A stretch of 64,000 nt of DNA from Tetrahymena elliotti 4EA (taxonomy: Eukaryota > Ciliophora > Oligohymenophorea > Hymenostomatida > Tetrahymenidae). Both the position numbers and the translations under genes were made by a program. This document shows positions 51,047-63,555 of the stretch, in pieces (the stretch's first letter is position 1; each line of letters opens with the position of its first letter). The notes below the pieces were generated by a model. It was given only the letters and a program-made list of their open reading frames with translations, searched no databases and had not been told where the DNA came from. The stretch is from positions 556,389-620,388 of the forward strand of contig JH720307.1 in the NCBI GenBank assembly GCA_000231825.2, written 5' to 3'.

Positions 51047-51584
51047 AAACAAGTTATAAAGTAATCAAAAATAAAAAAAGAATTAAAAAAATATATATAA
51101 AGAAAGAATAATATATTATATATTAGTATCTTCAAAAATACAAAGAATTTATAAACATGCTTTCAAAAATTTTAGAAATTTTTTATTCAATGATTGATAA
51201 ATAAAAAAATCTAATTTACAAATATTTCTTTTACCAATTATTATTTGTTATTTTCTTAAGAATATTTGAAGATAAAAAAAATACACACAAAACTATTGTT
51301 TCATCCTTACCAAATCAACTTTACCTACAATTTAAAAACTTGACCTCTTCAACTAATTTCATAAAGTAAGACAAAAATTTTTAAAAATTAAATTATTACT
51401 TTGCAAAAATCTACAAAAAATTGATAAATTTCTAGATTTAATTTAGCTATGATTAGAAAATTTTTAAATAAAAATAAATAATTTTTAAATAGATAATTGA
51501 AATATTTTTTTTATTTTAATTTTTAAATATTTGAAACTTGCAAATTGCAGAATGAAGGTATTTTAGATTTTATAAATTAAAGAC
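51047..51584. other. Intergenic, duplicated 3' flank
   Basis: AT-rich flank between the secreted-protein gene and the kinase fragment, repeated in unit 2 (53490-54067) and, more diverged, near 56740-57297. No coding frame. Confidence 0.55.
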
Positions 51585-51905
51585 TCAATTACGAGTGGAT
51601 TCGGTTGTTTACTCACCTTTAACTATTTCATTTTATTAATTATGGTTAAATTAGGTATTTTCAAAGATTTGGTTATTAAATAGAAGTTTCTGTACTATGG
51701 AAAGAAAGCTATGTTGAAAAAGGAGGTTAGTGGTTAGAAAACATGCATTTGTTGATTCTTATTGATTTAAAATTAATGAATAATTTTTTTTGGCCGTAGT
51801 TAAATTTTAAAATATATTATGGCTTATTTCAGACTAAGTATTTGGTAATTATGAATTGTTATGCTAATTATTTTAGTCAAATCTGATTATTGATTGATAA
51901 CTGTA
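51585..51905 (-). pseudogene. Kinase-gene C-terminal fragment 1
   Basis: Minus-strand copy of roughly the last 105 codons of the intact kinase gene at 57298, including its TGA context (CGT AAT TGA). Bases 51585-51750 match 57298-57460 closely, with small indels that disturb the frame. Upstream similarity stops near 51905, so no kinase domain is present. A duplication remnant. Confidence 0.65.
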
Positions 51906-53036
51906 TTTTAAATCATACTGAAACTAAACAAATAGCTTTAGATTTGTTTTAATTAGTAATTTGTTTTTTTAGTTTTTAGACTTTTGAATCTACTCTTTTG
52001 AAATAAATTTTTATTATCTTAAGTATTGTATAAAAACCTCTCCTTTTTAGCATAAAAATTTTTTTTATTCAAGATATAATAATTTCAATTTTTTAAGTTA
52101 TTTTAGCCTTATGCTGCTGTCAAGAAAACTAAATAAAAAACATCATCCTTCATAAAAAAAACATTTATTCAAAGTGTGAATAATTAAACTTTATTTTTCT
52201 ATAAAACCTCAGAATATTTTCTAGACTGTTTGGATAATAAAGGTAAAAAATTAGTTTTTAATCAAAATTTATAGTAATTAATGAAAGATCGGTATTATCC
52301 AATTTGTAAAGATGGTAATGATAAAGAGAATAATATAATTTGATATGAGAAATAGAAATCCCAATTAGATCTAAAAATTATTGAGTTCTGAATGAAGACC
52401 TGAAGATATCAAACTTAGTAGGCTGTAAAAAAAATTATTTTGAAATTAAGAACTTGAAAATATAAAACTCAACTATACTCCAAAATGCAGTCAGAGAGTA
52501 TAGATTTATTAGGAAATTCAAAGATTACAACTATTTTCTTTGATTAATTTTAATTGACTAACTATTTAGAGAAATTATTCTATCTTAACTTAACTAAGAC
52601 AAGTGTATGTGGAGAATTATTTACATTTATTCATAATAGGAAATATTTAGTTTGATAGATTAAATAGCAATTTTATTTTCTCAATAATAATTGTTCTGAA
52701 TCAGAAATTTGATTAAAAATTAATTTTCTCTTCACTGATTGAAGCTAATTTTATTTAAGGAATATTACATCAATTTTTATGATATTAATAATTAATATTA
52801 TACTTAAAATTTCAAGGTTAACAATAATCAAATTTTTTCTAAGTTTTAATATTTCCTTATCTTACTTTTTGACTATGCAAAAATTCTTTTTTAATAATTG
52901 ATCAAATTACCTATTCTGAAAAAGTAATCAGATGAAAGTAATTGTCATAAATTTACAACTTTAAGTAAATCTAGTCTAATTCCCAATTTAATAATTAATA
53001 ATTTACGAAAAAATAAGTTAAATTGAATAAAAAAAA
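51906..53036. other. Intergenic; start of duplicated unit 2
   Basis: From 51991 it parallels the region from 49711. It also holds about 200 bp (52400-52640) not obviously present in unit 1. No coding frame seen. Confidence 0.5.
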
Positions 53037-53489
53037 ATGAATAAATTTATATTTATTTTACCTCTTTTGGCTTTAGTTGGGACTACAATCTTTTTATTCT
53101 AAGATTAAAAGATAAGCCTTGAGAATTTAGTTCCTGTCACTTTTGAGTAATATTTTAACTGCACCAGAACCATTTCCTAAAATTTTCCCTGCTAATAAAC
53201 CTAAGAATTTATTTCAACTTACAACGCTTTTGTAAATCTTACAGATCCTTTTTCAGCTACTAAGGCTTGTGGAAATTATTGGACCTATAAAGAATATAAT
53301 TACTATACCAATAGTTCTATTAATAAAAACAATGATTTCTTTGATTGCTATTTTAATGATTAAGTTAGAGCTATTGCAAATTCAGATGAGTGTTTCTTCT
53401 AGCATTTTTATGCTCCTTACTATGCAGTTTGTGGTGGTTTTTCACCTTATGCCTATCCACCCTATACTCAATTCAATATTGATAACTGA
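53037..53489 (+). CDS. Secreted Cys-rich protein, copy 2, 150 aa
   Basis: Paralog of the gene at 50594 with the same 151-codon length, an identical 20-residue signal peptide and all six cysteines kept (FNC, FPC, ACGNY, FFDCY, ECFF, AVCGG contexts). Replacements cluster between cysteines, for example YITYKQQNYFT in copy 1 against YWTYKEYNYYT here. The C-terminal aromatic block is nearly identical. Base identity is high in the gene and in its flanks, so the duplication is fairly recent. In-frame TAA/TAG are Gln. Function unknown. Confidence 0.8.
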
Positions 53490-54067
53490 AAACAAGTAAT
53501 ACAGCTTTTACTTGAAATTCAAAATCTAAACAAAGAATTATAAATATTTATAAAGAATAATATATAATATGTTAGTATCTTCAAAAATGCTATGAATTTT
53601 TTAAATAATCTTTAAAACATATTTTAAAAATTTTTATTAATTGATAAAGAAAAGTCTAATTTGCGAATATCATTTTACGAAATATTATTTGGTATTTTGT
53701 TAAAAATAATTGAAAATAAAAAAATTGCAAACAAAGCTATTATTTCATCTTTACCAAATCAACTTTATCTAGAAATTAAATACTTGAACTCTTCACTAAT
53801 TTCATAAATGAATTAAAATTTTCTCAATTCAATTTTGATTTTGCAAAAATCGAAAAAATATTGTTTGATTTCTGGATTGACTTTATTTAACTTTTTATTT
53901 TAGGTAGAAGAAATAAATTTGAAAAAAAATAATATGAATTGAAAATTTGGAAGCAAATATAAATAATTTTTAAATAGACAATTGAAATATATTTTTTATT
54001 TTCATTTTTAACTATTTAAAACATGAAGAATTTGCTTGATGAAGTTTCTTTAGATTTTATTAAAGAC
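53490..54067. other. Intergenic, duplicated 3' flank
   Basis: AT-rich; parallels 51047-51584. No coding frame. Confidence 0.55.
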
Positions 54068-55245
54068 TCAATTAAAATAGATTTGATTGTTTACTCACCT
54101 TTGACTTTTTCATTTTGTTAATTATGGTTAAATTAGGTATTTTCAAGATTTGATTATTAACTAGAAATTTCTGTACTCAGGATTGAAAATTGTGTTAAAA
54201 AAGGAGATTAAGTGGTTAGGAAACTTGTGTTTGTTTGTGAAAATTATTCTATTCAATAATAGCTTATTATATAGAAGAAACCATGCTTTATTACTACTAT
54301 TAGAGCTGTTATTGTTGGAGCTTAATTAACTTAATTTTTATTAGATTCTTATTTCTATTTATTCCTTGATTAGATCTGTTTTATTAGAATAAGCCCACTA
54401 ATATTTTAACATGTCTATTATTTAAATTCATAAATAGTTCCTTCTAAATACTCCATATGAAATATTATTTACCTAAAAATGTTTTAATAAATAGCATATT
54501 TAAAAATCATTAGAAATATTGTTCTCAAAAAAATATTTTTTATAGATCATAAAGTTAATTTATTTTAAAAAACATGTATTTGAAACACCATAAGTTAAAT
54601 TAGTATTTTCATTCTATATTTTTTAACTTGCTATTTCTAATATTTTGCTTTAAAAATGCTCTAATTTGCTATCATTTTTATAAGGATAACAAGGATTAAA
54701 ATTATAGGTATCAATAAATTCATTTATTTTTTAATTTCCATTTCCTCTATCAAATTTTTTTATAAATGTTTTTTGTTTTTGAATAAACTTAATTAGAGAC
54801 TTCTTTATAATTAGACATTTTTTTAATAGAAAACAATAAACAATAAGCTTAGATACATCTAAAGAATATTATTCGATTATAGAGATATTACCATTAAGGC
54901 AAATCAAACTTAATTTAGAGATCAGTATTTTACTTAAAAACAGTAGTATTAATTATTGATTTCACAACACTATCATAAAATTTTTAATAATTAACACTAT
55001 TTATTATTGAAGATAATCATAAAGTAGATTCATAAATATTTCAAATTTTAACCAAATAAAAAATTTAGTTCTAGATTTAACTGTATATCAAGCTATCAAT
55101 CACACACATATCATTTAAATTAGCTTTAAAAATTCCTTGCTAAACATAAAATTTGAATGTTGGATAAAATATTCATATAGAGGATTAGAGTAAATTGAAA
55201 CAGTTTTATCTTGTCCCATTATTTTTTACCTATGATAAGTTCATA
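54068..55245 (-). pseudogene. Kinase-gene fragment 2, frameshifted
   Basis: Minus-strand copy of the C-terminal third of the kinase gene, from its TGA to the ELIIGKK motif at the end of the kinase domain (about 55235). Part of the C-terminal tail is deleted near 54225-54290. At the ELIIGKK motif one A is missing relative to the intact gene (55226 region), which shifts the frame, and several other indels follow. The upstream kinase catalytic region is absent. Confidence 0.7.
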
Positions 55246-55349
55246 TATACAGTAGGCTCTTTAATTAATGTGCAGACCGAAAATTATTTTTGAAATAAAA
55301 CCAAATTAAATAATAAATAATTTAATAATATTGTGAATTCACATATTTT

Positions 55350-55620
55350 TTCTATTTATTTTTAATAGATTATACTAAAAGAATCTATTTTAATTTCTTC
55401 TCTTCTTAAGTAAATTATATTCTTATTTTGATTTTTTTGCCATTATTTCAATCAATTTATAAATTGTTTCTTTTTGTTATTCAGTTTTAGTAATCATTGC
55501 TTGTAATTTTGATGAATAAATTATTATCGCCTTCATATTTAACTTCCATTTTCTTTTTTAGTTTTGCAATTTCAATTAATATTGATTATTTAATTTATTA
55601 TCTAAAATAAAAAGTTAATT
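55350..55620 (-). pseudogene. Possible coiled-coil coding remnant
   Basis: Minus-strand frame reads LQAMITKTEQQKETIYKLIE and IMAKKSKQEYNLLKKRR with heptad character, without a start, stop or partner exons. It may be an exon left from a lost gene. Confidence 0.25.
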
Positions 55621-57297
55621 TTCTTTATAGACTCCTTAAAATTTATATAAGGTAATCAAAAATATCAAATGTATGATAATTAAGTGAAATTAATAATAAT
55701 TTGTTCTTTTTTTTTGTGTGCAGAATTATCATCAAAATAAAAAATTTCCTCAAAAATCTACCTTAAACTCCAAAAAAAATTTAAAATTTGGTGTCAAATC
55801 GATATATATTTGACAATCAAATTAAAAATGATATTTTACAATATTATTGTGCAATTTTTTTTTTATTTGATCAGTATATTTATTTATTTTTCATGATTGA
55901 ATTTTAAAATCTCTCTACAAAATTAGAATAATTTGATTTTCATAAAGTATGAATCAATATTCTATTTGAATATTTTTTTATTTTTATAAAAATATTTTTG
56001 ACTATTTTCTCAGCTAAATAATTTTCAAATTTTCAGCATTAAAAAGTTTTTGTTTTGACGCTATTTACACTATCACTCTAGAATTTTCACTCCTGATTAT
56101 CAAATGGAAACTCCAGTTCGATCTTAAAATTGTTGAGTTCTTAATGAAAACCTAATGAAATCAATTATCCTAAAAATTGAAAAAATATTGACTAAAAAAA
56201 TATCTTTAAATAAGTGAAGAAAAAATATATTTTTAATAAATGATATCAATCATTATTGTGAAATTAAATTTATTATTTAATTTATTGAACTAAATATGAT
56301 CAAATCAATTTGTATTTACAACTTTTATAACTTTTATAAGTTTTCTTTATTGAAAATGTCTAAAATATAAGTTGTGTAATTGAATATAGTAGAAACAATA
56401 ATTAAATTTTAGATGATTAAATTTGACTCGTCTTATTCAATAGTAATAGCTATAGCACTGTCAATAGAAGTTTATAATTTAAGAATAATTTAGTTGATAG
56501 TTAGAATACCAACTTCTTGTTCAAAAAATCTAAAACTTAAAGAAGATTAAAAATATTTGTATATAATTTGCAACTTTTAAGTTACTGTTTATGAAAAAAT
56601 ATCACTGAAACTCATAAACTACATGAAAATAAAATTTATAAAGACAACACTTAAAATTTTAGTATTAAAAATAATCAAATTAAGAAATATTGATTTCTTT
56701 AAATCCTTTAAATAAAAAGATTTATTATAAAAATAGATATAAACAATAATATATTATATTTTAGTATCTTAAAAAATACTAAGAATTTATAAACATGCTT
56801 TCAAACATATTTTAGAAATCTTTTATTAATCGATTAAGAAAAAATATAATATCTTCAATTTGCTAATATTTCTTTTACTAATTATTATATTTAATGTTAA
56901 GAATAGTTAAAGATAAAAACATTACAAATGAAGAAGATATAATTTAATTTTTACCAAATCAACCTTACCTCCAAAATTAAAAAAATACTCTAACTCTTTA
57001 CATATTTCATCAATTAAGAGTGAGTAAATGAAGACAACAATATATTTATTAAAATACAATTAATATTTTGCAAAAACCCACAAATAATTGATTAATTTCT
57101 AGATTTAGATTGACTACATTTAACTTTTTTTTTTAGAAATAAATTTAAAAAAATTAAAATTATTTGAATGAAAATTTGTAAATAAAAATAAATAATTTTG
57201 AAATAGATAATCGAAATATTTTTTTATTTTAATTTTCAAATATTTGAAACTTGCAAATTCCAGAATGAAGGTTCTTTAGATTTTATAAATTAAAGAT
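55621..57297. other. Intergenic; diverged third copy of the duplicated flank
   Basis: Parts match the unit spacers (for example about 55786 with 49955, and 56740 onward with 51100 onward), but the place where the secreted gene should lie (about 56300-56650) holds no related coding frame. The gene appears lost, or the unit predates it. Confidence 0.5.
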
Positions 57298-60200
57298 TCA
57301 ATTACGAGTGGATTTGGTTGTTTACTCACCTCTAACTATTTCATTTTATTAATTATGGCTAAATTAGGTATTTTCAAAATTTTACTATTAACTAGAAGTT
57401 TCTGTACTATGGAAAGACAATTGTGTTGAAAAAGGAGGTTAGGTGGTTAGAAAACTACTCTCATTTGTTGATTCTAATTGATTTGAAATCTATGAATCAT
57501 TTTTTTTAGCTGTAGTTAAATTTTAAAATATATTATGGCTTATTTCAGACTAAGTATTAGGTAATTATGAATTATTTTACAAATAATTTTAGTCAATAAC
57601 ATCTTAGTTATATTAAGAATCAGTATTTTATGTATTACTACTATTAGAGATGATATTTTTAGATCTTTATTAATTTAAGTTTTACTAGATTCTTATTTCC
57701 ATTTACTCCTTGATTAGATCGGTTTTAGAATAAGCCTATCTGATATTTTAACATGTTTATTATTTAAATTTGTAAATAGCTTTTTCTAAATCTTCCATAT
57801 GATATGTTATTTATCTAAAAATATCTTAGTAAATAGCATATTTAAAAATCATTAGAAATATTGTTCTCGAAAAATGTAGTTTTTATAGATCATTTTATTA
57901 ATTTTGTATTTTAAAAAACATGTGTCTTAGAGACTATAAGTTAAATTAGTATTTTTCATTCTATAATAAGATTATTTTATGTTTTGATTTTGCTATTTCT
58001 AATATTTTGTTTTAAAAATGCTCTAATTTACAATCATTTTTATAAAGATAGCAAGGATTATAAATGTAGGCTTCAATAAATTCATTTATTTGTTCAACTT
58101 TCAGTTCCTCTATCAAATCTTTTTTTTAAATGTTTTTTGTTTTTGAATAAACTTAATTAGTGACTTCCTTATAATTAGACATTTTTTCTTAATAGAAAAC
58201 AGTAAATAATAAGCTTTGGTACATCTACAGAATATTGTTAGACTATAGAGATATTACCATTAAGAAGACTTCGTCATCTTTTAAATTTATCAGTTTTTAC
58301 AAATTAAAATTAATTTAGAGATCAGTTTTTTTCTTAAAGACTGTAGTATTTATGATTGCTTTCTTAACACTATCATAAAATTGTTAATAATTAACACTAT
58401 TTTACTATTGAAGACAGTCATAAAGTAGATTCATGAATATTTCAAATTTTAACCAAATAAAAAATTTAGTTCTAGATTTAATTGTATCAAGCTAACAATC
58501 ACATATCATTTCAATAAGCTTTAAAAATTCCTTACTAAACATAAAATTTAAATCTTGGACTACATATTTAGACACATGATCAGAGTAATATGAAACAGTT
58601 TTATCTTGTTCCATTATTTTTTTACCTATGATAAGTTCATATATAACAATTATGAAAGCTGTCAAATCAGTATTTTCACTAATAGGCTAGCTTTTATTTT
58701 ACTAACAGCTTTTATAAAACTAAGTGCCACTATTATCCATATAGTAACTAAATTCCAAGTAAAGCTCAGCTATACCATAATCAATGATAATTGGTTCATT
58801 CTTGTTTCTAAATGCCAAATTGAGTAATTTAAAATCTTTATGAATAATACAATTTTCTTTCTGTAAATGTAAAGATTATTCTAATTTAAGGATAATAAAA
58901 AATAAGTGTTTCTTTCTAAAATGTGAATCTTCACCTCTTATATCTTAAGATAAACTCCTAATATAGTTTTAACTAGTATCTAATTTTTCTATACCTTAAG
59001 GTATGCTTGATTAATCAAAGTTTACCCCCCTATCGTCAATAGATAAGCTTGGTTGATTTTCAGGCTTTTTAGATTATGAAATTTAATTATTTTCTCCCAT
59101 AATATCTTAACATAACATTGGGTAGTATTCTAAGATAAAAAATATCTTGTTGTCTTAAACAAAATGGTAAATATACCTGTTGAAACAGTGATATCCAATA
59201 CTTTCATTAAACTGTTAGTATTTTTAGTGCTATTTATTTCTTAAAAAAATAGAAATAGCTACTTCCTATACAAAAAAATAATTTCTATAGCTGTATAGAC
59301 CTTCAGGCTCCATTTCTAAATTATAAATTTTAAGAAAGACTGGCTAATTGATGAATTTAAGCGATTTTGTATAAGCAATATTACTCTTTTCATTTCTTGA
59401 TTTTAAATACTCTTCCAATTTATCTTTGAATTTACAATAGTTAACTCCAAATAAAATTTAAAAAGTATCAACTTCTTTTTATTAATTTAAAATTTCTAAA
59501 AAAATATTATTCATTATTTTTCTAATATGTAGAATTGGTTAGTCATTTTTTAAATTTATATCAAGGTATTTAACAGATTTTTTTTAAAATCTCATTTTCA
59601 TTTTATCATAGCTTAAGTCCCAAAATAGTTTCTTAGTTTCATTTTATGTTTTTAAATCCTCCTCAATTTCTTTAATAAGAGAATCATATTAATCTGAATT
59701 TTCGGAATCACTACTACCATTTTATTAACTTAATGTGAACCATTTTAGTTATTCTAAGTATAGCAAATACTTATAATACCAGCTTTCAGATAGTTTTTAA
59801 TACTTATTTTTTTCACTTTCGGATAGATTTAAATTTTTATAGCCTTCTGATAAAATAGAAATGCATCTCTACAAGTTTAAAAACTAAATTGGCTATTTGC
59901 TGAAAATGTGTATTTCAGCTAATTATTTAAGATACTTAATTAATAAATTTAATTTCTCTATACTTTTTATTTCTTTTAACATTTTTTCTAAATATTGTTT
60001 GTTAAAATTCTCATATTAAGTTAGTTAAGATTCATTTTTGGTTTCTAAATCAATTAGTCCTTCTTTTTTCATTATTTTTCTAACAACTCTTAAGCATTTC
60101 TTTTTAATCAATTGATGTGAGTGATAATTTTTTATGAAGACAAAACATTTGTGTATTTAAGAAACACCTAAATCAAATTTCTGGTTTAAAGAGTAAACAT

Positions 60201-61680
60201 TTAATGTTTATTCTAAAAAATCTTCTAATTTCGATGTAAAATATTTTTTCGAACTTCTAAAAAATATGTAGCTTTAAAAAAAGAAATCTATGAATCCCAA
60301 TGCTATATCTTTCATTTCATTTTTACTTCGTTTGTGACTTTATTCCTTTTTTATGGTGCAATAATTTTTTTTAACCTTTTCTTATAATAATGGTACATTT
60401 TCAGTTTTATCTTTTTCTTCTGATTACAACTCTTTATCTAAATTTTCAGATTTTTCTTTTTCATTTTGAGATTCTTTATCAACATTTTCAGTTTTTTTGT
60501 TTTCATCATTAGTCTATTTATATATTTTCTTAATTTCATGTTAAATAACATATAAATTATTTTTTTTTTCTTGTTCGTCTCTAAAATTGCCATATGCAGA
60601 TTCATCCATATCATTTTATGATAATTATTTAAGAGGAAATTTGTAATATTTCTTATAATTTATCTTAAAGAAAAACTATTTACACATCAAGTAATCATAG
60701 AACTTGTGATTTGCATCAAAGTTTATTTAAGAAAATCCTCTGTAGTAATAATACATCATCATTATTTTATCATAATCTTTACTTTCTTTGATCTATTATG
60801 GGATCATTTTAATTTTTTAATCTAAGACTTTACAAATTTCATAAATCAATATGTAAAAATCATCTTTACATATTTTTTAGATGATAATCGCTATTAGTTC
60901 AAAATATTTGATGACACTTTACTTTTACAAGTTTTAGTTCAGTAAATAAAAAACACTATTTAGGAGATTGTAAAGTTTACTCTCATCAATTAATTTTAAA
61001 ATCATTGATAAATTTTGAACATTCATGGTATACTCTTTGATCTGTTCATAAAAAGTTAACCTTTCATTATGTAAAGGGTGTTCTATCCTCTTAATATACT
61101 CATCAGGTATTCTAAGATATACAAATTGCTATTTTAATTAACTTAATTTCTAGTTAATTTAATTTTTTGTAATTAAAAAATCACGTATTTTTTTTATTGG
61201 TTTATTTTTAATTCCCATTATTGAAATCAAATTTTTATTATCTTTTTTATTTAACTAATGTGAAAATTAAAAATTCTTTTATAAAAGTAAATGTTATTGA
61301 ATTTAGTTTACATACTAGTTAAAATTTGAATATTTGCATCTTGCTTTTAAATTCTTCTTTAAAAATTTGAAAATTTACTTCGTTTTGTTTTAATTTTAAG
61401 CTAAATATGCTTTTTTGCACATATTTAGAATGTAATTATTCAATTTTTCTACTATCTTTAGTTTCTATTCTTAATTTTCAATTTTTTTATTCAATACTTC
61501 ATCAAAATATTTTTGTAGGTCTTTTTAGACAAGCTTTTTGCATGATTCTTTTATTTCATTTGCTTGTTCAGGATTAAAAAAATAGCTTTTTACCATATTA
61601 TGTCCGTATACATCATAAATATTTTAATTATTTAGCCAGTTTTTTTGATTAAATTAGCTTTTAGAGCTTAATTAATCCAT
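57298..61680 (-). CDS. Protein kinase-like protein, 1460 aa
   Basis: A single uninterrupted ciliate-code frame of 1461 codons from ATG 61680 to TGA 57298-57300. The N-terminal 800 residues are mostly helical, with a KE-rich block of TENVDKESQNEKEK type near residue 420, and no known domain. The kinase domain spans about 780-1070: hinge-like IFFILEYYP, catalytic loop CIIHKDFKLLNLA with Asp949, and DYG with Asp967, exactly 18 residues later as in typical kinases; then TDLTAFIIVIYELIIGKK. The VAIK position reads VAIS (Ser810) and no clear glycine loop is seen, so it could be a pseudokinase or use an unusual lysine. The tail is Gln/Ser/Asn-rich. The frame stays open upstream of the ATG for over 100 codons, so an extra 5' exon is possible. 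Fragments of its 3' end lie at 51585 and 54068. Confidence 0.8.
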
Positions 61681-62360
61681 TCTTTCAAATGGACTTTTCG
61701 TTTTTTAGTTTATTTTTTTTTAGTATTTTATTAATTAATTATTATAATCGAAAGCTTTTTTTTCCTTACTTCCTTCAAGAATACTTTAGAATAGAAAAAT
61801 AATCAAAGATTTGATTTACAATTTTTAAAAAATGTAATCATTTTGACAGATTAAGTATTTCAAAGCTAAGAGATAATTAAAATTTATTAAAATTACAATT
61901 GTCTTTTGTAAGAATATACAATTAATTCAATCTTAATAGAGTTTTAAAAATGATTTTAATATTTTTATTCTAATAGAAAAAAAATATGAAAAAATAAAAA
62001 ATGTTTCAAGAATAAAATAATTCATGAATTAATAAATATTTGGTATTTTTATGGTGCTCATTTGATTAGATTTTAGTCTATTTAACTTATTTTATTACGA
62101 ATGAGAAAATAGATAGATAGATAGATTGATAAATGATCTTGGATTCTATTAATTGAAATAAATTTTCAATTAGTTAGACAAATTCTTATAGTTGAGATTG
62201 ATCAATATTGCTTGATTAATAAATGAATACTAATTAAGCTTGGGAAGTGAAAAATTATGCATTTACTTAGTTTAAATACTAATAATAAATTAAAAAGCAA
62301 AAATTGGCTTTTTTTAAGAATATATGTTCAACACTTGTTAGTAAGCACTAAAATACATTA
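61681..62360. other. Divergent promoter region
   Basis: Between the kinase (-) and DR1 (+) starts. A TAGA-type microsatellite lies near 62112-62127. The kinase frame remains TGA-free leftward to about 61940 without an ATG. No regulatory element identified. Confidence 0.5.
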
Positions 62361-63555
62361 ATGGACGGGGACGAAAATTTACCAAGAGGTTTTAATTTAA
62401 ATTATATTTTAGGATTGGCAGATAGTAGTTTCTTCAAATAATCTATTTTTTCATATGCAAAGCTGCCATTTATAAAAGTGCTTAAAAATTTTTTCTCAAA
62501 CCGATTAATTTAAAATAATAATAGCAACTGTTGGTGCATTTGTTAAAGACAATTTAGATGGAATGAAATGTTCAAATGAGTTTATTGAATTTATATTACG
62601 TGTTTCAAGAGGTAACTAAAAAATACACAATTAATATTTTAATTTCTAATGGCAGTTAACAATTATTTAATTGCTCATATATTTATTTTTCAATATGATC
62701 AATTTTGAAATCTTTTTTATTTTTCAAGAATATATTAGTGTGATTGCAGATGAAGCAAATAAGATATGCCTATAAGAAGGGAAAAAAACAATAGCACCAT
62801 ATTACATCTACTAAGCTTTAAAAGTAATATAATAATTACTTCTTTGAATCAAAAAAATCAATTCAGTTCACAGCAAATAAAACAATTTAGTAAAATTGAA
62901 TGCGCAATTTATCATAATTTTAAAAACGAAGTGAATTAGAGCAAAAAAAATGATTAAAACAGCCTTAATTTATAACTAATTAAAAAAAATAATAGAAATA
63001 TAACCTAGACTCTTAAATAGAAGAACTAGAATAAGCCAAACAGACTTTTTCAGAAGAAAATCATGTAAAAAATTTAAGAAAATTAAAAAATATGAAAAAT
63101 ATTTCAAGTAAAAACGAAAGATCAATCAATCATCAAATCATCAGAGAAAATAAAATAAATAAATAACCCTCTAATTTTAAATTAAAATAATAGAAAGCTT
63201 AAAATGAGATATATAAGAATCCAGAAATGGTCTAACAGCTGATAAAAATACAAAATCAACTTTTCGAGTAATCAAAAAATAAAACTGAGCCTCAAAAATA
63301 GCAACTTAATGTATTACTATCTGGAGAAGGTATAAAAATAATTAATTAAATATTACTAAGCATGAATACCATTTATTCATAGCTCATTTAAATTAAAAGC
63401 AAATTTATTAATATCTATTCATTTATTTATTAGATTACAAAGATCTTGCTGATATTACAAAAAAATCAGATTTTATTGGTTTAACTCATACAATGAGCAA
63501 AGAGAGTATTAATAACTAAACAGAGTAAGATGAAGAAGATGATGATTATTAGTGA
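62361..63555 (+). CDS. DR1: Dr1 / NC2-beta histone-fold transcription repressor
   Basis: Five exons (62361-62388, 62525-62611, 62729-62823, about 62963-63329, 63434-63555) join in phase to 233 codons. NC2-beta pairs with NC2-alpha through a histone fold and binds TBP on DNA to block TFIIA/TFIIB. The fold is clear: DENLPRATVGAFVKDNLD, MKCSNEFIEFILRVSREYIS, VIADEANKICLQEGKKTIAP and YYIYQALK, closely following the Dr1 pattern (DExLPRAxVxKxIK..., EANEIC, KTIxPEHVLxAL). The first exon codes only nine and a third residues (MDGDENLPR). The C-terminal part is Gln/Asn/Lys-rich and ends in an acidic EQDEEDDDYQ tail. The acceptor of exon 4 was chosen for phase and open frame and is the least sure join. 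Confidence 0.87.

Larger units (their letters stand above)
49711..51760. repeat. Duplicated unit 1
   Basis: Segment carrying an upstream spacer, the secreted Cys-rich gene (50594-51046) and a 3' fragment of the kinase gene in opposite orientation (stop at 51585). Opening TACTCTTTTGAAATAAATTT at 49711 recurs at 51991. Limits are approximate. Confidence 0.7.
51991..54225. repeat. Duplicated unit 2
   Basis: Second copy of the unit: upstream spacer, secreted Cys-rich gene (53037-53489) and reversed kinase fragment beginning at its stop, 54068. Distances inside the unit differ by under 10% from unit 1. Limits approximate. Confidence 0.7.
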
